64,000 nt of DNA from Sphingobacterium bovisgrunnientis (GTDB lineage Bacteria > Bacteroidota > Bacteroidia > Sphingobacteriales > Sphingobacteriaceae). The stretch lies in assembly GCF_009829085.1 (NCBI RefSeq), contig NZ_WUQY01000002.1:62001-126000 (forward strand). Reading direction: 5' to 3'. Below the pieces are notes generated by a model. That model was not told where the DNA came from and searched no databases. It saw only the letters and a list, made by a program, of their open reading frames with translations. The stretch's first letter is position 1. The number at the start of each line of letters is the position of its first letter. Below, piece after piece: positions 8,333 through 16,193 of the stretch. The translations under genes and the position numbers were made by a program.

Positions 8333-10186
8333 TTATTTTAGATTTCCTGAGTGATCAATATCTTTTTCAAATAAGCGTAAATGTGCATCCAATATCACGG
8401 ATAAATAACGACGATTAATTCTTGAATCTTCGTCTTTTAATATATCCAACTTATTTGTAGCTAATATGTTGTTCAAATCAACAAGACTAATTTCCTTTTT
8501 GATTTCTTTCAATATATCTTGTAATCCCTGCACACTAAGAGGTTTGCCTGAAGCTGTCCACACACTATTCAATTCGGGATAATACAAACGCAATCCCTCC
8601 ATCAACTCATATTCGCTTATCTCACGCTCTGGGTAAAACCAAGTTTGATTAGCCCATTTGTATGGCACACCAACAGCTTTTAATACACCGGTTGCACCGA
8701 TTTTATGCAATGTCTTAAATTGTGGGTCTGTAGGAGGAACATCAAAGTATGGCATGATATAAGCCTTGTGATCTAAGAGCGTAGACTGTACATCACGTAT
8801 TGCGACTTCAGCTGGTTTTTTATTTTGTTTTACAGCTAAAGCTGCCAAAACACCTGATGCTTGACCGATTCCCAAAACTACAGGTTGCAAACGTGTAGCG
8901 CCATTAACTATGTTTGTAGCACCGATACTTTTCTCAGCAACGATTAAGCCGTCATAATCCTTTGGTAACAATACCCCCAAAGGCACATTGTAAGAAGGAA
9001 CACGAATTTTCACAAAATCGATTTCTGGTGCATTTCCATATTTATAGTGATGATGATCAATAGGATAATCGCCCACAATCACTCCCGCACGATAATATTT
9101 CTCTGGAGTATCATACGGCGTCGTAATATGTTGAAGAGCAAATAATGATTTACCGACTACACGTCTAGATTCTCTATGATAAGGAATCATAGGAAAGCCA
9201 TCCTTTGTTGGGTATTGATCGTAGTCTATCCCCAAATTCTTAAATCCCAACTCATTTTGTATATAATAAACAAAGCGCAAAGTCATCTGCTTTGCATCTT
9301 CCAAAGCTTTCACGCGCTCCTCTGGCGACATCTCGACTATATTAAGATAAATGTCATTCCCTTTTTTAGGCCAATTGATCATAAATCTATTATTAGGCAA
9401 TCTGCCATAAGTCAACATCTTGAAACAATCATTGTTATCTTGATTAAATGTTGCAGGATCAGACACATCACAACAGCCAGCAAATTCTTCTTTAGTATAA
9501 TTTTTCGGCTTCTTAATTGTTTTATCTGCCTTAGGTCCAAAATCTCTTAACGTGATTACATACGTCAAATCTTGCACAATATCGTTTGCTTGATCCAAAG
9601 CAAAAGGCTCCTTAGTCAACTCTTTGCTGTCCATCCCCAAATAATAAGGAACTTTCAGCGAAGCCATTACATCACCTAATTCTGTTGCATCTATTAATAC
9701 TTTACCTTCAACAGTTTGTAAATTATTATTAGCATCTACATAAGATATAGACCAACCATTAGTTTTTTTTTCTGCAGATTTCCAAATGGTTTCATGCAAA
9801 ACTTTAATATTAGGCTCTGCTGCGACCATTTTTTTAAGAATTTGATTACCTACCTGAGGTTCAAACAAAGTATTACTAACCCATCCCGTTTCTACTTCTT
9901 TTGGACCTCCATAATACGCATACAAATGCCCTCTGAATTCTCCCCACAAACCTGATGGCATATTATGATTTCCATCTATCGCCGCAACGCCTGCAGACGT
10001 CAACATTCCTCCAAGCCAAGTGGTCTCTTCTAAAACAATTGATTTTACTCCCAACCTAGAAGCTTGAATTGCAGCCATTGTTCCGCTAGCTCCACCACCA
10101 ACTATGATTACTTCAGTTTTCAACTGAGCAATAGTCGTGTCCAACATCCCTACAATTAAACTGATTAATACTAAAAATCTACGCAT
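8333..10186 (-). CDS. Secreted FAD-dependent oxidoreductase (FAD_oxidored family)
   Basis: The 617-residue protein has a signal peptide (about 1-20, ending TIAQ) followed at once by a dinucleotide-binding motif, VIIVGGGASGTMAAIQASRLG, with the acidic residue that binds the ribose at the next strand (VLEE). WLGGMLTSAGVAAIDGNHN follows and matches the FAD-dependent oxidoreductase family PF12831 found in many Bacteroidota glycan loci. A second FAD-contacting region is seen around residue 430 (GATNIVNGATRLQPVVLGIGQASG). The last 120 residues form an extra helical domain. The enzyme should act in the periplasm. Its substrate is unknown; such genes often accompany sugar-degrading enzymes and may oxidise or eliminate a sugar. 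A degenerate relative lies beyond the ROK regulator at 13137-14378. Confidence 0.85.
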   Translation of the reverse strand: MRRFLVLISLIVGMLDTTIAQLKTEVIIVGGGASGTMAAIQASRLGVKSIVLEETTWLGGMLTSAGVAAIDGNHNMPSGLWGEFRGHLYAYYGGPKEVETGWVSNTLFEPQVGNQILKKMVAAEPNIKVLHETIWKSAEKKTNGWSISYVDANNNLQTVEGKVLIDATELGDVMASLKVPYYLGMDSKELTKEPFALDQANDIVQDLTYVITLRDFGPKADKTIKKPKNYTKEEFAGCCDVSDPATFNQDNNDCFKMLTYGRLPNNRFMINWPKKGNDIYLNIVEMSPEERVKALEDAKQMTLRFVYYIQNELGFKNLGIDYDQYPTKDGFPMIPYHRESRRVVGKSLFALQHITTPYDTPEKYYRAGVIVGDYPIDHHHYKYGNAPEIDFVKIRVPSYNVPLGVLLPKDYDGLIVAEKSIGATNIVNGATRLQPVVLGIGQASGVLAALAVKQNKKPAEVAIRDVQSTLLDHKAYIMPYFDVPPTDPQFKTLHKIGATGVLKAVGVPYKWANQTWFYPEREISEYELMEGLRLYYPELNSVWTASGKPLSVQGLQDILKEIKKEISLVDLNNILATNKLDILKDEDSRINRRYLSVILDAHLRLFEKDIDHSGNLK

Positions 10187-10401
10187 TGTCTCTGGTTCAA
10201 AAAATTAAAGTTAGTCATATACCAAATTTCAAAATCAATATGTATTCATACAATCAATATATTTTCAGAATTTTTACTTTTTGGTAATTAATGCTAAATA
10301 ATAAAATTATATTCAAAAATGCAATATATATTTTAAATAAAATTAAAAATAAGGTTTGTGTAAAAAAATCCAGAAATATCTTAATAAGAAATATAAATTA
10401 A

Positions 10402-11697
10402 TCAAGAGTCTAAACTTTCATCTGTAGAATCATTTGATTTTCGCAAAGGAACTAACCATGTAACCAAAAATGCTGGTATAGTCGATATCAAAACCCAAAT
10501 AAAAAACACCTTATAACCCATGTAATCACTCAAAACACCACTCAACATAGAAGGCAACATAAACCCTAAATTTATCAAACCACTACCAAACGCATAATGA
10601 GCCATTTTATATTTACCCGGTGCAATATTTTGCATTGTAAAAAGAATTATGCCAACAAACCCAAAACCATAACCGAAATACTCGACTATTACAGCTGTAG
10701 CTATTACAACCAAATTAGTCGGAACAAAAATTGCCAAGAATGCATACGCAGCAAATGGAATATTAAAGCAAGCACATAACGTAAGCAAAGTTTTACGAGT
10801 TAATCCCTTTTTAGCCACATAGTTCCCAGCCAAGATAGATCCTAAAACAAATGCAATTGCACCAAAAACACCATATAAAAGACCTATCTCAGAAGTACTT
10901 AATCCAAGTCCACCTTCAGAACGGTCGGCTTTAAAAAACAAAGGAATAATTTTGATAGCCTGTCCTTCAGCAAAACGATAAAACACTACAAATAGCAAAC
11001 TATACCAAATATTTTTTTTCTGAAAAAACGTGATAATAACATCCTTAAGGGTCGCAAAACCTTCTTTTAGTGAAGTAGTTTTTGCCTCTTCTTGTGAATT
11101 AGGCAAAGCCCTCGAATTATATATACCCAAACCAACCATTAGGAAACCGTAACAAAACATTACGACCATCCACGCGTTACTAATACCTATTCTTTGTTCC
11201 AATTCACCGGCCAAGTAGACTAATACACCACCAGAAAATACTTTAGCTATGTTATAAAAAGCGCCTTGCCAGCCAACGTATTTAGCTTGATTCTTCTCAT
11301 CTAACTCATTTAAATACACCCCATCAGCAGCAGTATCATGCGTAGAAGCACTTAAAGCAATTATGGTCAAAATAGCGATTGAGAAGCTAAAGAATTGATC
11401 CAACTGTAGCGTAAGACCTACTAAGCCAAACAATAAGCCTGTGAATATTTGCGTTACATATACAAAAAATTTTTTGGTCTTGTACAATTCTAAAAATGGC
11501 CCCCAAAATGGTTTTAATGTCCACGGTAGCATAATTAAAGATGTCCAAAAAGCAATTTGTGCATCCGATACACCTAAATTTTTGTACATGATCGAACTTG
11601 CTCCTGATAGAGCCACAAATGGCAATCCCATAGCAAACCAAGTGGTAGGAATCCACGATATTGGATGGATAGATTTTTTAGAGTTTACGTTTTTCAC
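10402..11697 (-). CDS. MFS permease, probable sugar or oligosaccharide transporter
   Basis: The 431-residue protein shows 12 predicted membrane helices. Loop sequences such as LGVSDAQIAFWTSLIMLPWTLKPFWGP and THDTAADGVYLNELDEKNQAKYVGWQGA recall the AmpG/acetyl-CoA-transporter-like branch of the major facilitator superfamily, whose best-known member carries GlcNAc-anhydromuramyl compounds. It is the first gene of the minus-strand sugar cluster, facing the ROK regulator across a 213-bp divergent promoter region. In sialic acid clusters of other Bacteroidota an MFS permease (NanT) does the inner-membrane uptake; this protein is a candidate for the same role with an N-acylated sugar. The 215-bp gap to the FAD gene means a second promoter may exist. 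Confidence 0.85.
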   Translation of the reverse strand: MKNVNSKKSIHPISWIPTTWFAMGLPFVALSGASSIMYKNLGVSDAQIAFWTSLIMLPWTLKPFWGPFLELYKTKKFFVYVTQIFTGLLFGLVGLTLQLDQFFSFSIAILTIIALSASTHDTAADGVYLNELDEKNQAKYVGWQGAFYNIAKVFSGGVLVYLAGELEQRIGISNAWMVVMFCYGFLMVGLGIYNSRALPNSQEEAKTTSLKEGFATLKDVIITFFQKKNIWYSLLFVVFYRFAEGQAIKIIPLFFKADRSEGGLGLSTSEIGLLYGVFGAIAFVLGSILAGNYVAKKGLTRKTLLTLCACFNIPFAAYAFLAIFVPTNLVVIATAVIVEYFGYGFGFVGIILFTMQNIAPGKYKMAHYAFGSGLINLGFMLPSMLSGVLSDYMGYKVFFIWVLISTIPAFLVTWLVPLRKSNDSTDESLDS

Positions 11698-11910
11698 GGC
11701 TTAGTTGTTAGTTTTAATAATGATTTTGTTACCCAAATTAGGTTTTCAACTAAAAATAATTTAGATTTACTCTAAATTAGCTTTTAGCTACAAAAACTTT
11801 TCAATTATATTTAAAAAAAATCAATTACTAAAATTATATTATTAAATATTTTTACAAATAAAATCAACATAATCAAATTTGATTAAATAAACATTTAGCT
11901 AATAAGTTAT
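11698..11910. promoter_or_regulatory. Divergent promoter region with candidate ROK operator
   Basis: The 213 bp between the MFS gene (minus) and the ROK regulator (plus) contain a perfect 8-bp inverted repeat, AATTTAGA (11758-11765) and TCTAAATT (11771-11778), with a 5-bp spacer. Further TTAGCT/AGCTAA half-motifs lie nearby (around 11777-11790 and 11894-11900). ROK regulators such as NagC and XylR bind AT-rich palindromes in this kind of position, so this is a reasonable operator candidate. No binding evidence exists in the sequence itself, and AT-rich DNA yields short palindromes by chance. Confidence 0.4.
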
Positions 11911-13140
11911 ATGACTTCTAACTTTTTTAAAGATATTCACGAGGCTAATAAAAATGGAGTAGCCTATAAAAATATACGACTAAAGAAAAAAATACTAGCC
12001 TATTTTGCTACAAACGAAACGGCTACAATTGCGGAATTAAGCAAGGAATTTAACATAAGTATTCCAAAAATTAACGAGTGTGTTAGCGAACTTATTGCTG
12101 ACGAGTTGGTAAAAGATTACGGGAAAACAACCTCAGCTGTTGGTCGTAAACCTAACACCTACGGATTGGTAGCGAATTCAGCATACTTCATTGGTGTACA
12201 AGTTGGTATCGATAATTTAAGTATTTCGATGATTAACATGAAAAAAGATATTGTCTCTAAAAAAGATAACATCCCTTACATACTAGAGAATAACGAAGAA
12301 TCTTTACTAGACATCTGTAAAGAAATAAATGAATTCATTGCTAAACACAATATTGTAAAGGAAAAGATATTGGGTATAGGAATTAATCTATCGGGTCGTA
12401 TTAATTACAGGACTGGATATTCCTACTCATACTTCAACTTTTACGAAGACCCACTTTCTAAATTATTCGAAGAAAATATCGGAATTCCAACGTTCTTAGA
12501 AAACGACACAAAAGCTCTGTCCTATGCTGAATTTAGTAGTGGGATTCTTTCGGAAGAAAAAGACGCCTTATTTGTAAATGTGGATAATGGAATCGGATTG
12601 GGCATTATGATAGACGGTAAGTTATACTATGGCAAATCGGGATTCTCTGGAGAATTTGGTCACATTTCTATCTTTGATAATGATATCATTTGTAAATGTG
12701 GTAAAAAAGGATGTTTAGAAACTGAAGCTTCAGGTTATGCATTAATACGCCGCGTAATAGACCAAATTAATGACGGTGCTACAAGTAGTTTGACTAAAAA
12801 GTTCAAAAGACTTGAAGATATAAAGCTTAATGATATCATTGCTGCAGCAAAAAAAGACGACAACTTATGTATCGAAGCAATAAATTATATCGGTGATAAG
12901 CTTGGACGAGGAATAGCTTCTTTAATAAACATCTTCAATCCTGAATTAATCATAATTGGAGGAGTTGTAGCGAAATCTGAGGAATACTTAAGCTTGCCAT
13001 TAAAAAATGCGGTGAACAAATACTCCCTATCAACCGTAAACAGAGACACCAAAATTATTTTATCATCTAAGAATGATAATTTGGCTTCATATGGAGCATG
13101 TTTGTTATTGAGAGACAGATTACTAAATGTAACTGACTAA
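11911..13140 (+). CDS. ROK-family transcriptional regulator with N-terminal winged HTH
   Basis: The 409-residue protein begins with a winged helix-turn-helix (about 35-70, ATIAELSKEFNISIPKINECVSEL) and continues with a full ROK sugar-kinase-like domain. Landmarks are ILGIGINLSGRI, FLENDTKALSYAEFSSG with the Asp used as base in ROK kinases, GIGLGIMIDGKLYYGKSGFSGEFGHI, and the zinc site in CKCGKKGCLETEASG. HTH plus ROK is the layout of NagC/XylR-type regulators that sense sugars or sugar phosphates. It is transcribed away from the MFS-to-SusC cluster, the usual arrangement for its controller. The catalytic residues look intact, so residual kinase activity cannot be excluded. Its stop overlaps the convergent gene by four bases. 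Confidence 0.88.
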   Translation: MTSNFFKDIHEANKNGVAYKNIRLKKKILAYFATNETATIAELSKEFNISIPKINECVSELIADELVKDYGKTTSAVGRKPNTYGLVANSAYFIGVQVGIDNLSISMINMKKDIVSKKDNIPYILENNEESLLDICKEINEFIAKHNIVKEKILGIGINLSGRINYRTGYSYSYFNFYEDPLSKLFEENIGIPTFLENDTKALSYAEFSSGILSEEKDALFVNVDNGIGLGIMIDGKLYYGKSGFSGEFGHISIFDNDIICKCGKKGCLETEASGYALIRRVIDQINDGATSSLTKKFKRLEDIKLNDIIAAAKKDDNLCIEAINYIGDKLGRGIASLINIFNPELIIIGGVVAKSEEYLSLPLKNAVNKYSLSTVNRDTKIILSSKNDNLASYGACLLLRDRLLNVTD

Positions 13141-14378
13141 CGATAAATAGTAGCCCCATCCTGGCTCACTTTTTTCACAGAAGGCGAAGCATACAAATCG
13201 AATAAAACAGCAAATTCATATCTGGAAATAACCTTTGAGGGATCATAATCTCCCTTGAAGGTTAATTCCTTATTCCATTTTTTTTTCACTTCTACATCCA
13301 GTTCTTCTCCTCGAAATGCTGTAAATTTTATCAAATTCAACGCATCATGAACGGTAAGAAATTCTGGATTATTATCTACAAACCACAGTTGGGCTCTCGA
13401 ATAAAACTGATTAATAAATGGCTTAATATCTGAAACTCGTACCGAATCAGCTAAATCAAACACAGGTTTATCATTAAGATTTCTTAACGGTAATATTCCA
13501 GCCAAGTATGTCCTTTGTAAAGAAATGAAATTTCTATCCACTACACTTACATCTCTAGTAGGCAATAATCTAGCTCTATACATTAAAAGTTCATTTTGCA
13601 GCGTACGCAAATCAATTTTTTCTGATGTGGTTTTGAAAAAAGCACAATACCCTGCGATTGCTCCCATGGCCTGTGCATAACTTATTCTGAAAGATTTCGA
13701 TACATCTTTTGTAAAATTCATCAAATTAGCGACAAAAAAATTATCCTTTTGTGTCAATAAATCTGAAAGTGTAGAAGCATAGACTTTCTCTCCAAAATCA
13801 CCAACCATTACCACAGCACGTGAATCTGCAATACTCAAATCATTTGCATTTCTATATTTGAATGCAGGAATATCCTTCAAATTAGCTTTTTGTAATAATA
13901 AATTACCTGTACTAGCATCAAGAATAGTTACTACATCATATTTCTTCTTATTGGACAATGTAATAGACCAATTTTTTCCACGCTTCATCTGCACAACATC
14001 TGCATCTGCTATGGTAGATAAAAGCAAATTATCTGCTGTCAACACATTATAAGATTGACGCTTGTCATTTTGCTGAAATAATTTTATTGTGTCTGTAGCA
14101 ACTGATTCGCTTTTTTTAAATTGAAGCTTAACACCACCATCAAGCAAATTTGAACTTGTTTCTTCAACAATCTCCTTTTTATCCAAATCAAAGGTATAGC
14201 CTTGGGGATTGACCCAAAGTGTAGGAACACCTGAAGCAGCTGATTGCAATGCTGCAACATAAGCCTCCAAAGTACTCCCATAAATCAATATTTTCGGCTT
14301 TGGGGATCTTGCAAAAAGAAATAATGGTAGACTGCAGATTAACAAAAACCAATATCTATAGACTTGTTGAAATTTCAT
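13137..14378 (-). CDS. Secreted protein related to FAD-dependent oxidoreductases, nucleotide-binding motif degenerate
   Basis: The 413-residue protein has an N-terminal signal peptide (about 1-23, ending FARS). Then comes KILIYGSTLEAYVAALQSAASGVPTLWV, which has the strand-helix-strand pattern of the FAD-binding motif of the 617-residue enzyme at 8333-10186 but not its glycines (YGSTLEA in place of GGGASGT). Its C-terminal helical stretch also resembles the end of that enzyme, including a similar RYEFAVLFDLYA segment. It is about 200 residues shorter. FAD binding is therefore doubtful, and it may be a non-catalytic partner or a decaying copy. It is convergent with the ROK gene, overlapping it by four bases, and is divergently oriented to glnS. 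Confidence 0.65.
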   Translation of the reverse strand: MKFQQVYRYWFLLICSLPLFLFARSPKPKILIYGSTLEAYVAALQSAASGVPTLWVNPQGYTFDLDKKEIVEETSSNLLDGGVKLQFKKSESVATDTIKLFQQNDKRQSYNVLTADNLLLSTIADADVVQMKRGKNWSITLSNKKKYDVVTILDASTGNLLLQKANLKDIPAFKYRNANDLSIADSRAVVMVGDFGEKVYASTLSDLLTQKDNFFVANLMNFTKDVSKSFRISYAQAMGAIAGYCAFFKTTSEKIDLRTLQNELLMYRARLLPTRDVSVVDRNFISLQRTYLAGILPLRNLNDKPVFDLADSVRVSDIKPFINQFYSRAQLWFVDNNPEFLTVHDALNLIKFTAFRGEELDVEVKKKWNKELTFKGDYDPSKVISRYEFAVLFDLYASPSVKKVSQDGATIYR

Positions 14379-14466
14379 ATTCTAATTTATAAAACAATTT
14401 TAGATTTATTACCGCCCAAGCCCATATATTTTAAAAGCAACATTCCTATATTTAGCAATATATAAG

Positions 14467-14482
14467 TAACTTTGCACTTATG
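14467..14482 (+). promoter_or_regulatory. glnS promoter -7 element close to the start codon
   Basis: TAACTTTG at 14467-14474 matches the Bacteroidota -7 consensus TAnnTTTG exactly. The ATG of glnS begins at 14480, only five bases after the box, so the transcript should have almost no 5' untranslated leader. A -33 TTTG is not obvious. Confidence 0.5.
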
Positions 14483-16150
14483 ATAGAGGAAGAAAAATCA
14501 TTAAATTTTATTGAAGAAATCATCGAAGAAGATCTTCGAACTGGAAAACATGATGGTCGTGTATTGACAAGATTTCCTCCTGAGCCAAATGGCTACCTTC
14601 ATATTGGCCATGCCAAATCCATCTGTCTTAACTTCGGATTGGCGCAAAAATACAATGGCAAAACAAACCTTCGTTTTGATGACACAAATCCTGTGACAGA
14701 AGATACAGAATATGTGGAAAGCATCAAAAAAGATATTCAATGGTTGGGATTCCAGTGGGCTGAAGAATTATATACTTCGGATTATTTCGAAACATTATAT
14801 GCATACGCTGTCAAACTCATCGAAAATGGCTTAGCCTATGTTGATGATAGTACAGCTGAAGAAATTGCGGCAGCGAAAGGTACGCCTACAGAACCTGGCG
14901 TTCCTACACCAAATCGCAGCAGATCTATCGAAGAGAATTTGCAACTTTTCCAAGAAATGCGCGAGGGTAAATATCCAGATGGTGCTAAAGTATTACGTGC
15001 AAAAATTGATTTGGCAAATCCAAATATGCACATGCGCGATCCTATTATCTACCGCATCAAGCACGCACATCATCACCGTACTGGAAATAGTTGGTGTATA
15101 TACCCCATGTATGATTTCGCACATGGACAATCGGATTCTATTGAGAAAATTACACATTCGGTGTGTACATTAGAATTTATTCCGCACCGTGCTTTGTACG
15201 ATTGGTTGATTGAGCAATTGGAAATATTCCCTTCTAAACAATATGAATTCGCACGCCTAAACATGACTTATACAGTGATGAGCAAGCGTAAGTTGTTACA
15301 ATTGGTAAATGAAGGTCACGTAGAAAGTTGGGATGACCCACGTATGCCTACGATTTCAGGATTGCGTCGTCGCGGCTACACACCAGCAAGTATTCGCAAT
15401 TTTGCGGAGCGTATCGGTGTGCAAAAACGTGAAAACATGATAGACGTAAGCTTGTTGGAATTCTGCATCCGCGAGGATTTGAACAAAACAGCTTGGCGTA
15501 GAATGGCGGTATTAGATCCTATTAAGTTAATTATAACAAACTATCCTGACGGAAAAGTTGAGGAATTAATAGGTGAAAATAATCCAGAAGTAGAAGGCGG
15601 CGAGGGCTCGCGTGTTATTCCATTCACAAAAGAATTGTGGATAGAACGTGATGACTTCATGGAAAATGCCCCTAAGAAATTCTTCCGTCTTGGACCTGGT
15701 CTTTCTGTACGTTTGAAGCATGGTTACATCGTGGAATGCCATGATTTCAAAAAAGATGAAAACGGAAATGTCACAGAAGTTCATTGTAATTATATACCGA
15801 ATTCAAAATCAGGTGAAGATACTTCGGGCTTGAAAGTAAAAGGAACAATTCACTGGGTTTCTACAGCACACGCTAAAGAAGCTGAAGTACGTCTGTACGA
15901 TCGTCTTTTTCAAGTAGAAAATCCTGCTGCAGAAGAAGATTTCAAAGCATCATTGAATCCAAACAGCTTGACGATTATTCCAAAAGCGTATATCGAACCT
16001 GATTTAGCAAATGCTATTCCAGGCAAAGGCTATCAATTTATCCGTTTAGGATATTTCAATTTGGATACTAAATCCACACCAGAAAATTTAGTCTTCAACA
16101 GAACAGTAACTTTGAAAGACTCTTGGGCTAAAGAAGTCAAAAAAGGATAA
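14480..16150 (+). CDS. glnS: Glutaminyl-tRNA synthetase
   Basis: The 556-residue class I aminoacyl-tRNA synthetase charges tRNA-Gln with glutamine in the cytoplasm. The HIGH motif appears in [16 protein letters not shown] (about residues 32-47) and the KMSKS loop in the GlnRS form VMSKRKL (about 268). [18 protein letters not shown] and the end of the catalytic domain ([13 protein letters not shown]) are typical of GlnRS rather than GluRS. The two beta-barrel anticodon-binding domains follow from about residue 340. Length matches the E. coli enzyme. The start is supported by a -7 promoter box directly upstream and by a conventional N-terminus. A strong bidirectional terminator follows. Confidence 0.97.
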   Translation: MIEEEKSLNFIEEIIEEDLRTGKHDGRVLTRFPPEPNGYLHIGHAKSICLNFGLAQKYNGKTNLRFDDTNPVTEDTEYVESIKKDIQWLGFQWAEELYTSDYFETLYAYAVKLIENGLAYVDDSTAEEIAAAKGTPTEPGVPTPNRSRSIEENLQLFQEMREGKYPDGAKVLRAKIDLANPNMHMRDPIIYRIKHAHHHRTGNSWCIYPMYDFAHGQSDSIEKITHSVCTLEFIPHRALYDWLIEQLEIFPSKQYEFARLNMTYTVMSKRKLLQLVNEGHVESWDDPRMPTISGLRRRGYTPASIRNFAERIGVQKRENMIDVSLLEFCIREDLNKTAWRRMAVLDPIKLIITNYPDGKVEELIGENNPEVEGGEGSRVIPFTKELWIERDDFMENAPKKFFRLGPGLSVRLKHGYIVECHDFKKDENGNVTEVHCNYIPNSKSGEDTSGLKVKGTIHWVSTAHAKEAEVRLYDRLFQVENPAAEEDFKASLNPNSLTIIPKAYIEPDLANAIPGKGYQFIRLGYFNLDTKSTPENLVFNRTVTLKDSWAKEVKKG

Positions 16151-16153
16151 TAT

Positions 16154-16190
16154 ATACAAAGAAGGAGGTCAATAACCTCCTTCTTTGTAT
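16154..16190. terminator. Bidirectional terminator between glnS and the DUF2723 gene
   Basis: A perfect 16-bp inverted repeat (16154-16169 and 16175-16190) with a 5-base loop sits four bases after the glnS stop and just before the convergent gene's stop. Its outer arms are A- and T-rich, so it can serve both directions. Confidence 0.85.
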
Positions 16191-16193
16191 TAC

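Noticed and set aside
11911-13140. ROK protein as a glucokinase or N-acetylmannosamine kinase.
   Set aside because: The N-terminal winged HTH and divergent placement make it a regulator, though the kinase motifs are kept.
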